From NCBI GenBank assembly GCA_963766765.1, contig CAVYBR010000001.1, forward strand, positions 62,001 through 126,000: 64,000 nucleotides of DNA, written 5' to 3'. Position 1 is the stretch's first letter; each line of letters opens with the position of its first letter. The DNA comes from JACCQS01 sp963766765. Its GTDB lineage: Bacteria > Actinomycetota > Actinomycetes > Mycobacteriales > Geodermatophilaceae. Under the pieces are notes generated by a model. It was not told where the DNA came from. It did no database searches and worked only from the letters and a program-made list of their open reading frames with translations. This document shows positions 16,571 through 25,355 of the stretch, in pieces. A program made the position numbers and the translations under genes.

Positions 16571-17224
16571 TCACGGGTCGCTCTTGTCCTCGATCTCCCA
16601 GGCATGGTCGAGCACGTGCCATGCGAAGCGACGGACCGCGTAGCGCATCGGCCAGCCCTTCTCGACCAGCGGGCTCCCGTCAGAGGCCGCGGACAGCACT
16701 GCGATGACCTGTTCGCGACGGCATGCGACGGCCGCCGGGGACATGTCTGACGTCTTGGGATCCTTCTTGATCCCGAGCTGGCGGCAATAGCTCGCCTCGG
16801 CCTCCAGCACGTGAGCGACGATCTTGTCCCGGTCGCGTCCGCCGCCGCGCGGGCCCTTGCGCAGCACTGCGGGAGCGTGCGCGACGACCTCGTCGAAGAG
16901 ATCCCAACTTGCCTGCAGGAGGCTTGCTTGCTGACCAGCTTTCAGCGCCGTGATCTTGGCGGCATCTGCCTCAGGTGGCTTATCGAGGACACCGAAGTCC
17001 GTACTCCCTGAGCCTTTCTGCCGCTCCACGACCTCGAAGTCCAGAGTCGCCGGCCAGGGTAGCCCCGCTGCGGCCGCAACCGGCGCATACCGGGGTGCGT
17101 ACTCAGCCAACGCCTCCACTGCCAGTTCCGGGGTCTTGGCCGACCGGGCCCAGCCCGGCCAGTCCAGCGCACAGGCAAAGGCTTTCTTGTCGGTTGCCTC
17201 GGTGTAGACCTTGATGCGTGCCAT
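16571..17224 (-). CDS. DinB-like conserved actinobacterial protein
   Basis: 217 residues. The N-terminal half resembles a small alpha/beta module (RIKVYTEATDKKAFACALDWPGWARS) and the C-terminal half is helical with DKIVAHVLEAEASY and YAVRRFAWHVLDHAWEIED, which place His residues where DinB/YfiT-type helical bundles bind metal. No catalytic role is established for such proteins. It ends 49 bases from the convergent phosphoesterase and follows the MarR gene by only 3 bases, so it is probably the second gene of that operon. Confidence 0.62.
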   Translation of the reverse strand: MARIKVYTEATDKKAFACALDWPGWARSAKTPELAVEALAEYAPRYAPVAAAAGLPWPATLDFEVVERQKGSGSTDFGVLDKPPEADAAKITALKAGQQASLLQASWDLFDEVVAHAPAVLRKGPRGGGRDRDKIVAHVLEAEASYCRQLGIKKDPKTSDMSPAAVACRREQVIAVLSAASDGSPLVEKGWPMRYAVRRFAWHVLDHAWEIEDKSDP

Positions 17225-17227
17225 AGA

Positions 17228-17725
17228 TCAGTCCGAGGGAGACCCGTCCAGACTGGAGAAGGGGCTCGGGCCGCCGAGGATGGCTTCGCCGATCTCCCGC
17301 AGGTGCTTGACCTGGTCAGCGCTCAGCCGGTCGAAGATCTGCTGCCGTACGGCGGTCACGTGACCGGGCGCCACGCTGGCCAGCGCGCCCATGCCGTCGT
17401 CGGTGAGGGCGGCGAGCATGCCGCGGCCGTCGTCCGGGCAGGCGCGCCGTTCGACCCAGCCCCGCTCTTCCAACCGCGTCACGGCGTGGGAGAGGCGGCT
17501 ACGTGAGGCCAGGCACAGATCGGCCAGCTGACTCATCCGGAGCATCCGATCCGGAGCCTCGGAGAGCCGCACGAGGATCTCGTAGTACGTGTGCGGGATG
17601 TCCGCGTCGCGCTGGAGTTGGCTGTCTATGGCTTCCCCGATGGCTTTGGTGGCCGCGAGATAGGTCCGCCAGGTGACCTGCTCGTACTCGTCCAGCCAAT
17701 GGACCTCGGCAGTTGCCTGACTCAC
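17228..17725 (-). CDS. MarR-family transcriptional regulator
   Basis: 165-residue winged-helix regulator. The recognition region reads LRMSQLADLCLASRSRLSHAVTRLEERGWVERR, followed by the wing (PDDGRGMLAALTDDG), typical of MarR. GTG 17725 is preferred because GGAGAGG lies seven bases upstream; a TTG at 17761 would add 12 residues. It is divergent from a VOC-family gene, the classical arrangement in which MarR represses its neighbour and itself. Overlapping palindromes in the shared intergenic region are good operator candidates. Confidence 0.85.
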   Translation of the reverse strand: MSQATAEVHWLDEYEQVTWRTYLAATKAIGEAIDSQLQRDADIPHTYYEILVRLSEAPDRMLRMSQLADLCLASRSRLSHAVTRLEERGWVERRACPDDGRGMLAALTDDGMGALASVAPGHVTAVRQQIFDRLSADQVKHLREIGEAILGGPSPFSSLDGSPSD

Positions 17726-17898
17726 CAGGGGATCCTCTCCGGAGCAGGGGGAATAGTTCAAAGCTCAACTAAGTTGTCGGTGACACCAGTCTTCCGACTG
17801 TTCAACATCAGCGGAAGTTCCATTCGTTACAGGGAAACATTTTCAGTGCCGGTTTTGTCAACGACGCGGCCGCTCACCTACGTGGCGTGCCTTATCTC

Positions 17899-17917
17899 AC
17901 TGGACTCCAGTGGAGTC
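17899..17917. promoter_or_regulatory. Overlapping palindromes, likely MarR operator
   Basis: Two interlocked perfect palindromes: ACTGGA-C-TCCAGT (17899-17911) and GACTCCA-G-TGGAGTC (17903-17917). They end 8 bases before a TACATT hexamer (17926-17931) that could be the -10 of the VOC gene, so a bound dimer would block the promoter. Confidence 0.5.
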
Positions 17918-18013
17918 TGGTGCCCTACATTTGGCAGAGTTGATTGAAAGAGGAACCAACTGCGCGCGGCGCCGGTCACAGCAGCTGACCCCCATTTTCT
18001 GTAGGAGTCACCC

Positions 18014-18529
18014 ATGCCGATAACTCGTCTCAACCACGCCGTGCTCTATGTCCGGGACATCCGGGCCAGCGTGGAGTTCTACACATCTGTGCTCGGCTTC
18101 CGAAAGCTGGACATGCTCCCCGATGGCTTCGACGGGGCAGCCTTCCTGCAAGCCGAGGGCTCGAACAACGATCATGATCTCGGCTTGTTCGAGATCGGCG
18201 TGGAAGCTCGCGCGTCCATGGCCGGTCGTTCCTCGGTCGGGTTGTATCACCTGGCCTGGGAGGTCGACACACTCGCCGAACTCGCGCGGATCCGCGCAGC
18301 GCTGGCCGCTGCCGGCGCCCTGACCGGGACCAGCGACCACAGCACGAGCAAGAGCCTGTACGGGCAGGATCCCGATGGCTTGGAGTTCGAGGTGGCCTGG
18401 TTCGTGCCGGTGGACCAACTCGATGCCGACATCCTCGAGGCCCGCAAGGGAATCAGCCGGCTGGACCTGGATGCCGAACTGGAGCGCTATGGCGCGGGGA
18501 CCGTCGGAGGACTTGCCGGCGCCGTCTAG
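18014..18529 (+). CDS. VOC-family (glyoxalase/extradiol dioxygenase-like) protein
   Basis: 171 residues with the paired beta-alpha-beta modules of the vicinal oxygen chelate fold. Candidate metal ligands are His in LNHAVLYV, His in GLYHLAWEV and Glu in GLEFEVAW, as in catechol-2,3-dioxygenase-type members. A GTAGGAG box precedes the ATG. It is divergent from a MarR regulator, suggesting induction by an aromatic or electrophilic compound. The substrate is not identifiable. Its last 4 bases overlap the convergent phosphatase gene. Confidence 0.8.
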   Translation: MPITRLNHAVLYVRDIRASVEFYTSVLGFRKLDMLPDGFDGAAFLQAEGSNNDHDLGLFEIGVEARASMAGRSSVGLYHLAWEVDTLAELARIRAALAAAGALTGTSDHSTSKSLYGQDPDGLEFEVAWFVPVDQLDADILEARKGISRLDLDAELERYGAGTVGGLAGAV

Positions 18530-19116
18530 GTGTTCCATTTCACGATGGCTGGGGTGGCCTTGTCCCACCCCAGCATGCTGATCGTCGCGGTACCCAACAC
18601 AAGGTGTCGGCCGGTTGTCACCTCCATACCCAGCCAGCGAGCAGCAAATGCGCGCAGCGCGTGCCCATGGCCGAAGATCAACGATGGCCCGTCCAGCTGG
18701 CGCAGTTCTTCGATGACGTTGTCGAGCCGGGCAGAGATGTGCTCGGGGCTCTCCCCGTTCGGCACGGGATGCGTCCAGAGCGTCCAGCCCGGCGTGGTCT
18801 CCCGAATCTGCGCACTGGTCATGCCCTCGTAGTCGCCGTAGGACCACTCGACCAACCGGTCGTCCACGATCGCGTCGGGAAAGCCGGCGAGTGCAGCCGT
18901 CCGGCGGGCCCGCTCCCGAGGACTGGTCAGAACTCGGGCGAACGAACGGCCCGCCAGGCGGGCAGCCACCTGCTCGGCGGCCTTCTCTCCCTCAGGTAGC
19001 AGCGGGAGGTCGGTCACCGAGGTATAGCGCAGCGCCTCGCTCCACTCCGTGGCCCCGTGCCGCACGAGCCAGACTTCTGGCTGATGCGCGCGGCGCGGCG
19101 GCGTGGGATCAGGCAT
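18526..19116 (-). CDS. Histidine phosphatase family protein
   Basis: 196 residues of the phosphoglycerate-mutase-like superfamily. The catalytic RHG motif is in WLVRHGATEWS near residue 20, a second Arg in LTSPRERARRTA, the acid in VEWSYGDYEG, and the second catalytic His in IFGHGHALR. The compact 200-residue form without a long insertion fits a small phosphatase (for example sugar-phosphate or nucleotide type) rather than glycolytic mutase. It converges with the VOC gene. Confidence 0.83.
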   Translation of the reverse strand: MPDPTPPRRAHQPEVWLVRHGATEWSEALRYTSVTDLPLLPEGEKAAEQVAARLAGRSFARVLTSPRERARRTAALAGFPDAIVDDRLVEWSYGDYEGMTSAQIRETTPGWTLWTHPVPNGESPEHISARLDNVIEELRQLDGPSLIFGHGHALRAFAARWLGMEVTTGRHLVLGTATISMLGWDKATPAIVKWNT

Positions 19117-19169
19117 ACCGGCAGTCTGCCGGACCCATTGGCGGTGCGAACGCGGGTGAGCGGTGCTGC

Positions 19170-19233
19170 GTCACCGAAACCGAGGAACAGGTCACCGAAA
19201 CCGATGAACAGGTCACCGGAAACCGAGGAACAG
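19170..19233. repeat. Three 21-base tandem repeats at the E1 gene 3' end
   Basis: Unit GTCACCGAAACCGAGGAACAG occurs at 19170, 19191 (one change) and 19212 (one inserted G). Read on the minus strand in the E1 frame each unit codes LFLGFGD; the inserted G in the unit nearest the gene turns Gly-Asp into Arg-stop and ends E1 there. Confidence 0.75.
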
Positions 19234-21264
19234 CAGGTCCCGCGCCGCAGTCTCGATCTCGGATTCGCTGAGCAGGACGTGCGCCGCGGCCGGCCCGAGC
19301 GGGACGAAGCTGTCCGCACTGCAGACCCGGCTCACCCGGCCTGGGTATCCGCCGTCCACCAGCGCCGTGACCACAGCTTCGGAGACCCCTCCGCTGCGCC
19401 GGGTTTCGTCCACCACAAGGACGCTGTGGGTCTCATTCGCCTCGCGCAGCAGGTCGGTGACCGGTAGCGGAGCCAGCCACCGCAGGTCGAGCACCCGTAC
19501 GCCGACCCCTTCTGAATGCAAGAGGTTGGCGACTCGGAAACACATCGGCAACCCGTTGCCGAATGTGACCATGGTCAGGTCGTTGCCGGACCCATGAGTG
19601 CGCGCCTGCCCGATGTCGACGTGTTCCTCGCTCCACTTGTCCGGTGCTGAATAGGGCCACACCCAAGCCGCGTCATCTGGCTCGTAGAGACCCCTGGCGT
19701 GGTAGAGCGCGATCGGCTCGACCAGCACCGCCACCGCGCCGTCGACCCGAGCCGCAGCCAGGCACGTCCGCAACATCGGTGCTGCATCGCGGGGGTGCGC
19801 GGGTATGCCCACCACCAGTCCCGGAATGTCGCGAAGCACGGCAAGTGAATTGTCGTTGTGAAAGTGCCCGCCGAAGCCTTTCTGATATCCGAGGCCGGCA
19901 ACCCGGACCACCATCGGATTCCGGTAGGCACCCTGCGAGAAGAACTGCATGGTGGCTGCTTCACCACGGAGTTGGTCCTCGGCGTTGTGCAGATAGGCCA
20001 AGTATTGGATCTCAGGGATCGGCACGAAACCGGCAAGTCCCATGCCGAGACCGACGCCGAGGATCGATTGCTCATCCAACAGGGTGTCGAAAACCCTGGC
20101 CGCGCCGAAGGACTTGCGCAGACCACGCGTGACGCCGTACACGCCCCCCTTGACAGCGACGTCCTGACCGAAGACGAGGGCCGTCGGGTCGGCCGCTAGC
20201 GCGTCGACCAGGGTGCGGTTGATCGTCTGCGCGAGAGTGAGGGGCTCCTCGGCCTCGGGCAGCCGGCCGGCGAAGGCCATGGCCCGAGCCTCGGGTTGGG
20301 CTGCCTCGGACGCGAGCGTCGCCACCGCAGAGGTCCGCTGGGGCGCCAGTGGCGCGAGCACCTCTGCTCGATCATGGATGGTCGGACTCGCCATCGCCTG
20401 TTCGGCGACCATCCAGACGCGCGCGCGCGCCCGGTCGTAGCGATCGAGTATCTCCGTCGGTGTCTGCCGCCCCGCGGCGACGAGGAGTGCGGCGGTCGCT
20501 ACGAGTGGATCGCGGGTGTAGTCGGCAGCAACGTCCTTGGCGCTCCGGTAGGCAGTCTCGGCATCGGAGCCTGCGTGTCCGAGGAAACGAACGGTCTTGA
20601 GGTGCAACAGGACTGGTCGTCGCCGCCGCCGGGCGAAGTGGACGGCTTGCTCTGCCACGTCGAAGACTTCGGCCAGGTCGCTCCCGTCAGCGGTGAAGTA
20701 GGCGAGACCGGGACGCTGCCCGACCGCCGTACGTACCCAATCCCGAGGGGTCGGCACGCTGATCCCGTAGCCGTTGTCCTCGCACACCAGCAGCAGGGGG
20801 ACCCCGACGCCGAGGTGGCTGGTGTGCAACGCCGCGTTGAGCGCCCCGGTGACGGTCGAGTGGTTGAGCGAGGCGTCGCCGATGCTGCAGACCGAGACCG
20901 CGTCAGCGGGCCAAGGCGTACGGACGCCGAGTTTGCGGGCGCGTTCGATCGCCAACGCGACCCCTACGGCACGCGGCACATGCGAGCCGATCGTCGAGGT
21001 CATCGGGACGATCGCAAGATCTGGATGCCCGAATACCTTGTGCCGACCACCGGCGATGGGCTCGGCCGCAGCCGCCGCGACCCCGAAGAGTATGTCTCGC
21101 ACCGGGTCATGCCCGGGCCGCTGACAAGAGCGAGTGACGTAGAAGGCGCCGGAACGGTAGTGCAGCATCGCCGGATCGTCGACGCGCAGGGCAGCCGCGA
21201 TGGCCGCGTTGCCCTCGTGACCGGACGAAGCGATCGTGTAGTAGCCGCGGCCCTGACCCTGCAT
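19213..21264 (-). CDS. Fused alpha/beta E1 subunit of a 2-oxoacid dehydrogenase
   Basis: TPP-dependent E1 in which the alpha half (about residues 1-330) and beta half (about 345-683) are one chain, as in actinobacterial branched-chain-type E1 proteins. The alpha half has the TPP region GDASLNHSTVTGALN with VCEDNGYGIS; the beta half starts LTLAQTINRTLVDAL and has GQDVAVKGGVYGVTRGL. It would decarboxylate a 2-oxoacid and pass the acyl group to an E2; none is nearby. The first ATG is at 21264, but conserved-looking sequence continues in frame for about 74 codons upstream without any ATG, GTG or TTG. The real protein probably begins near 21480. Confidence 0.82.
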   Translation of the reverse strand: MQGQGRGYYTIASSGHEGNAAIAAALRVDDPAMLHYRSGAFYVTRSCQRPGHDPVRDILFGVAAAAAEPIAGGRHKVFGHPDLAIVPMTSTIGSHVPRAVGVALAIERARKLGVRTPWPADAVSVCSIGDASLNHSTVTGALNAALHTSHLGVGVPLLLVCEDNGYGISVPTPRDWVRTAVGQRPGLAYFTADGSDLAEVFDVAEQAVHFARRRRRPVLLHLKTVRFLGHAGSDAETAYRSAKDVAADYTRDPLVATAALLVAAGRQTPTEILDRYDRARARVWMVAEQAMASPTIHDRAEVLAPLAPQRTSAVATLASEAAQPEARAMAFAGRLPEAEEPLTLAQTINRTLVDALAADPTALVFGQDVAVKGGVYGVTRGLRKSFGAARVFDTLLDEQSILGVGLGMGLAGFVPIPEIQYLAYLHNAEDQLRGEAATMQFFSQGAYRNPMVVRVAGLGYQKGFGGHFHNDNSLAVLRDIPGLVVGIPAHPRDAAPMLRTCLAAARVDGAVAVLVEPIALYHARGLYEPDDAAWVWPYSAPDKWSEEHVDIGQARTHGSGNDLTMVTFGNGLPMCFRVANLLHSEGVGVRVLDLRWLAPLPVTDLLREANETHSVLVVDETRRSGGVSEAVVTALVDGGYPGRVSRVCSADSFVPLGPAAAHVLLSESEIETAARDLLFLGFR

Positions 21265-21486
21265 CCACTGGGCTGCGAGGTCGCACTGGCGGCTGGCGAC
21301 CTGGGCGTCGAAGAGCTCCAGGCATCTACCGATGCTCAGTCCCGAGCCTTCCCGGACCGGGTCCGCATCCCCGCCGAGCGATCGCTCGGCGATCGGCTCC
21401 TGAGCCCGGGGCAGCGAGCTGACGGCCGCACGGAAATGCGCCTCCAGTGGATGGAGGTTCTCGGCCGGCTGGGGTCGCTCGACGAC
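21265..21486 (-). other. In-frame N-terminal extension of E1 without a standard start codon
   Basis: Open in the E1 frame from the MFS stop codon (21487-21489) to the first ATG. Its translation has RPQPAENLHPLEAHFRAAV near the start and CLELFDAQVASRQCDLAAQ just before QGQGRGYYTI, which is what E1 alpha N-termini look like. Every triplet was checked: no ATG, GTG or TTG, only CTG and ATC. The frame is also that of the upstream MFS gene, separated by one TGA. Confidence 0.6.
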
Positions 21487-23025
21487 TCAGCCCACGCGGG
21501 TCCGGGTCGCGACTCGCGACACGCATGCCATCACGTGCGGGCTGACCGCAGTCTCGGCCGGGTCGATGATTCCGGCCGGTTCTGGCGCGCGTTCGAGCTG
21601 TCTGGGACCTGCCTGCGCCGTCTCGACCGGCTGGGTGAGCGGGGTACGGATGGTGAACCACGCCAGAATGCCGCCAGCGCTCAGCAGCACGGCGTTGCCG
21701 GTCATGGCTTTGTCGTAGGCAAGATCTAGGGCGCCCGGTGACAACCCGACGTCGGTGGAAAGCCCGACGAGCAGCGGCAACCCGGCGACTGCGAGCAATC
21801 CCGCTGCGCGCGCCACGGCATTGTTGACTCCGCTGGCCACCCCGGCATAGCGGTCCTCGGCCGCGGCCAAGACTGTCGCCGTCAACGGCGCAACGAGTGC
21901 GGACAGCCCCAATCCGAACACCACCGCACCGGGGAAAACGTCCGTGACGTAGTCAGCTTCTGGCCCGACCCGGAGCAACAACAGCACGCCGACCGCACAG
22001 ACCAGGGGACCCACAGACATCAGGTATCGCGGGCCGATCTTCCCGGCGAGCACTCCCGCCCAGGTCGACAGCAACAGCATCAACACGGTCACCGGGATCA
22101 TGGAAAGTCCCGCTGCCGTCGCGGAGAAGCCAGAGACCACCTGCAGTTGCAGCACCAGGATGAAGAACACGGCAGACAGGGCCCCGTACACGAGGAACGT
22201 CATGGCATTGGCCGCACTGAACTGACGTGACGCGAAGATGTCCAGGGGAAGCATCGGCCCGGCCGAATGACGTTGGCTCGTCACGAAGCCGATGCCGCCG
22301 GCAATCGCGAGCACCGCAGCGGCCAGGACATCGGGTCGTATCAGGTCGTCGGCGGCGTAGATCAGGGCGTACGTGCCGGCGGCCAGGGTCACGATCGCGA
22401 GGACTGCGCCCCACCAGTCGAAGTGTCCCGTTGAGAGTTCATCCCGACTCTCCGGAACGTGCCGGTGGCCGACCACCAAAGCCACGATGGCCACCGGCAC
22501 GTTGATGAGGAAGATCCACCGCCAGCTGACCTGATCGATCAGCCAGCCCCCGAGAAATGGGCCGACCAAGGTCGCGACGCCGCCGAGGCCGGCCCACGTC
22601 CCGATCGCCCGGGCGCGGTCGTGCGGAACGAAGGTCGCCTGGATGAGCGCCAGGCTTCCCGGCGTCAGCAGCGCTCCGCCGACCCCCTGCAGGGCGCGCG
22701 CGGCGATGAGTTGCCAGATGTTCTGCGACAACCCGCACAACAGGGAGGCGATGGCGAACCAGGCGATCCCGAACAGGAAGATCCTGCGTCGGCCCAACCG
22801 ATCGCCGAGGGAGCCGCCGACGAGGATGAGGGAGGCCAGCGTCAGCGTGTACGCGTTGACCGTCCACTGCAGGCCCGACAGCGGGGCGCCCAACTCTTCG
22901 CCGAGTGTTGGGAGCGCGACGTTCACGACCGTCGAATCCAGCATGACGATCGAGGTTCCGAGGATTGTGGTGAGCAGAACCCAGCGCGCTCGTGCGCTGC
23001 CCCAGACGACGTCTGCGCTCGCCAC
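21487..23025 (-). CDS. MFS transporter, 14-helix DHA2 type
   Basis: 512 residues with about 14 membrane segments. Motif C-like and A motifs are visible: STVVNVALPTLGEELG in helix 1 and GGSLGDRLGRRR in loop 2-3, plus GVGGALLTPGSLALIQ, all typical of EmrB/QacA drug:H+ antiporters. The C-terminal ~60 residues are hydrophilic and end in an unusual SPHVMACVSRVATRTRVG tail. Substrate unknown. It lies immediately upstream of the E1 gene in the same frame, so the two may be cotranscribed. Confidence 0.87.
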   Translation of the reverse strand: MASADVVWGSARARWVLLTTILGTSIVMLDSTVVNVALPTLGEELGAPLSGLQWTVNAYTLTLASLILVGGSLGDRLGRRRIFLFGIAWFAIASLLCGLSQNIWQLIAARALQGVGGALLTPGSLALIQATFVPHDRARAIGTWAGLGGVATLVGPFLGGWLIDQVSWRWIFLINVPVAIVALVVGHRHVPESRDELSTGHFDWWGAVLAIVTLAAGTYALIYAADDLIRPDVLAAAVLAIAGGIGFVTSQRHSAGPMLPLDIFASRQFSAANAMTFLVYGALSAVFFILVLQLQVVSGFSATAAGLSMIPVTVLMLLLSTWAGVLAGKIGPRYLMSVGPLVCAVGVLLLLRVGPEADYVTDVFPGAVVFGLGLSALVAPLTATVLAAAEDRYAGVASGVNNAVARAAGLLAVAGLPLLVGLSTDVGLSPGALDLAYDKAMTGNAVLLSAGGILAWFTIRTPLTQPVETAQAGPRQLERAPEPAGIIDPAETAVSPHVMACVSRVATRTRVG

Positions 23026-23036
23026 GTCAGATCACC

Positions 23037-24038
23037 TCAGCTGACGACGGCGTCGGTGATGAAGTAGGCCACGGCGGCTACCGCGCCTGCGGCGGGAAGA
23101 GTAAGGACCCACGCCGCGACGATATTGCCCGCAACGCCCCAACGAACCGCGGAAAGCCGCCGGGTCGCACCGACCCCCATGATCGACGTGGTGATGACGT
23201 GGGTGGTCGACACCGGTACGGCGAAGACCGTCGCCGTCGTGATCATGACGCTGGAGGCCACCGTCTGTGCCGCGAAGCCACCGGCCGGCGTCAGCTGGAT
23301 GATCCGGCGGCCGAGAGTTCGCATGATCCGCCACCCGCCCGCGTAGGTCCCGGCACTGATCGCGAATGCGGCAGCCAACACCACCCACAGTGGAACCTCG
23401 AAGCTGTCGATTTCTCCAGCGGTCACCAGGGCGAGGGTGATGATGCCCATGGTCTTCTGCGCGTCCTGGAGTCCGTGACCGAAGGCCATCGTCCCCGCCG
23501 AGACGATCTGCGCGTACCGGAAGCCACGGTTGGCCCGGGCGACGTGCGCACTCCGGAAAGTCCAGAGCACGGCGAGCATGAAGAGGAATCCCAGGCCGAA
23601 CCCCACCAGCGGCGCGACGATCATCGGGATCAGGACCTTGTCGACCACGCCGATCCACTGAACGGTGTGCGCGGCGGCGAGGGCCGCGCCGATGAGCCCG
23701 CCGATCAGGGCGTGCGAGGACGACGAGGGAAGGCCGAAGTACCACGTGATCAGGTTCCACGTGATGGCGCCGATCAGGGCGGCGAAGACGATCTCGAGCC
23801 CCTCGCCGCCCGACGGTGTCTCGATGATCCCGGCCCCCACTGTCTTTGCCACCTTTGTGGAGATCAGGGCGCCGATGACGTTCATGATCGCGGCGAGCAA
23901 CAAGGCCGAGCGCGGCGTCAACGCTTTGGTCGACACCGATGTGGCGATCGCATTCGCAGCATCGTGGAAACCATTGGTGTAGTCGAAGACCAACGCGATC
24001 ACGATGATCAGGACCAACGCGAAGGTGGAACCCTCCAC
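23037..24038 (-). CDS. PiT-family inorganic phosphate transporter
   Basis: 333-residue membrane protein of the PiT family. Both signature repeats are present: DYTNGFHDAANAIATSVSTKAL in the N-terminal half and GTMAFGHGLQDAQKTMGII with VSTTHVITTSIMG in the C-terminal half. Ten or so hydrophobic segments. It would take up metal-phosphate complexes driven by protons. The upstream DUF47 gene ends 3 bases before its start, forming the usual two-gene pit operon. Confidence 0.92.
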   Translation of the reverse strand: MEGSTFALVLIIVIALVFDYTNGFHDAANAIATSVSTKALTPRSALLLAAIMNVIGALISTKVAKTVGAGIIETPSGGEGLEIVFAALIGAITWNLITWYFGLPSSSSHALIGGLIGAALAAAHTVQWIGVVDKVLIPMIVAPLVGFGLGFLFMLAVLWTFRSAHVARANRGFRYAQIVSAGTMAFGHGLQDAQKTMGIITLALVTAGEIDSFEVPLWVVLAAAFAISAGTYAGGWRIMRTLGRRIIQLTPAGGFAAQTVASSVMITTATVFAVPVSTTHVITTSIMGVGATRRLSAVRWGVAGNIVAAWVLTLPAAGAVAAVAYFITDAVVS

Positions 24039-24041
24039 GCT

Positions 24042-24662
24042 CTACGACTCCTTGAGCGCGATGGTCTCCACCACATTCGCCACGTGCTCGAAGGCGTCAG
24101 CGGCCTCCTCGAGGAGATCGGCAACTTCCTTGAGCTTCATGACCTCCAGGGCATCGAACTCTCCGGAGAACAGCCGAGAGAGCAGGCGCCGGTAGAGCTT
24201 GTCCGCTTCGTTCTCCAGTCGGTTGACCTCGATCCAGTAGTCCGGGAGGTCTTTCATCGTCTTCAGCCGGGGCATTGCCTCGGCGGTGGTGTGTGCCGCG
24301 CGCAGGATCAATTCGACCTGCTGGGCCATCTCCGCGGGGAGCGTGCCCAAGCCGGTGAGCACCACGATGTCGGCAGCGGCCTCGATGGCGTCCATCACGT
24401 CGTCGAGGTCGGAGGCGAGGTTGTAGATGTCCTCGCGGTCGAAGGGTGTCACGAAGCTCGAGTTCAGTTGCTTGAAGATCGAGTGGGTGATCGCGTCGCC
24501 ATGGTGTTCGTGCTCGTGCAGCTTCTCCATCAGCTCGTTGCGGTCGCCGTTGAGGTGTACGAAGTCCGCCAACACCTGGGTTGCCGCGACGAGGTTGTCT
24601 GCGGAATCGGTGAACATCGTGTAGAAGCTGGTGTCTTTCGGGGTGAGGCTGAAGCGCGGCAC
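24042..24662 (-). CDS. DUF47 (PhoU-like) regulator of phosphate transport
   Basis: 206-residue all-helical protein of the DUF47/PhoU-like family: FYTMFTDSADNLVAATQVLADFV near the start, HEHEHHGDAITHSIFKQLNSSFVTPFDREDIYNLASDLDDVMD in parts (His/Asp/Glu-rich metal-binding helices) and an EAADAFEHVANVVE C-terminus. Such proteins are encoded with PiT transporters and modulate them. GTG 24662 has GGAG seven bases upstream; longer readings of this frame enter the divergent promoter region and look non-coding. Confidence 0.9.
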   Translation of the reverse strand: MPRFSLTPKDTSFYTMFTDSADNLVAATQVLADFVHLNGDRNELMEKLHEHEHHGDAITHSIFKQLNSSFVTPFDREDIYNLASDLDDVMDAIEAAADIVVLTGLGTLPAEMAQQVELILRAAHTTAEAMPRLKTMKDLPDYWIEVNRLENEADKLYRRLLSRLFSGEFDALEVMKLKEVADLLEEAADAFEHVANVVETIALKES

Positions 24663-24854
24663 CTGGTTACTCCGAACGGGTCGAGAATGCGGCGGGGCCC
24701 GCCGTCGGGCAGCATAGGTGAACGGCAGATGTGTGGACCCCGTACCCGGGTGATTCAGCAGATCGGGAGCTGGCGGAGGATCAGATCCGACGAACCCGAG
24801 ACAGCGACAGAACAGAGGTAGACCGAAATCGGCGCGGTATCGGACCAGCCCGCT

Positions 24855-25355
24855 GTGGTCAGCGGCGGGACTCGGTTTGCGCGGGCATCGCCATGGCTGA
24901 GCCTGGTGATCCGACTCGGGCTGGCTGCTGTGTTCGCCTGGGCAGGTCTGGCGAAGGTCGGCGATCTGGCCCTCTCCCGACTGACAGTCGGCTCCTATCA
25001 ACTGCTGCCCGACGCAGTCGCGAACCTGATCGGCAACGCCTTGCCGTTCGTCGAATTGAGTCTGGCTGTGTTGCTCGTCATCGGCCTGGGGGTTCGGATC
25101 GTTGCTGTACTGACTGGCCTGCTGCTGCTCGCCTTCATCGTCGGCGTCGGCTCGTTGTGGGTACGGGGCATCGAGGCCGCCTGCGGATGCTTCGGCACGA
25201 GCCTGCTCTCGGACGGGAGCGCAGCGTCGTACCCCTTGATCATCGCTCGTGACGCCGCGCTGCTCATTCTGGCCGCATTCCTGGCCTGGGTCCCGGAGAG
25301 TCGGTGGTCGGTGGACTCGGCACTCGATCCGCCTGAGTCGGAGGTAACCAAATGA
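24855..25355 (+). CDS. MauE/DoxX-family redox-associated membrane protein
   Basis: 166 residues with four hydrophobic segments (about 17-35, 60-80, 85-110, 130-148). It has the MauE/DoxX hallmark RLGLAAVFAWAGLAKV and a CGCF Cys pair in the third loop, expected for a membrane thiol-oxidoreductase partner. MauE-type proteins supply or accept electrons for periplasmic disulfide chemistry. It overlaps by ATGA with a DsbA-like gene, strongly suggesting they act as a pair at the membrane. GTG 24855 is the only reasonable start. Confidence 0.83.
   Translation: MVSGGTRFARASPWLSLVIRLGLAAVFAWAGLAKVGDLALSRLTVGSYQLLPDAVANLIGNALPFVELSLAVLLVIGLGVRIVAVLTGLLLLAFIVGVGSLWVRGIEAACGCFGTSLLSDGSAASYPLIIARDAALLILAAFLAWVPESRWSVDSALDPPESEVTK

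Noticed and set aside
19170..19233. CRISPR-like array
   Set aside because: The units abut without spacers and are part of a coding 3' end; the same holds for the repeats at 44371.
20296..21729. 477-residue frame opposite E1 and MFS
   Set aside because: Overlaps two recognised genes and has no recognisable domain.
22992..24821. 609-residue frame opposite the phosphate transporter genes
   Set aside because: His/Arg/Asp-rich shadow of the PiT and DUF47 genes.
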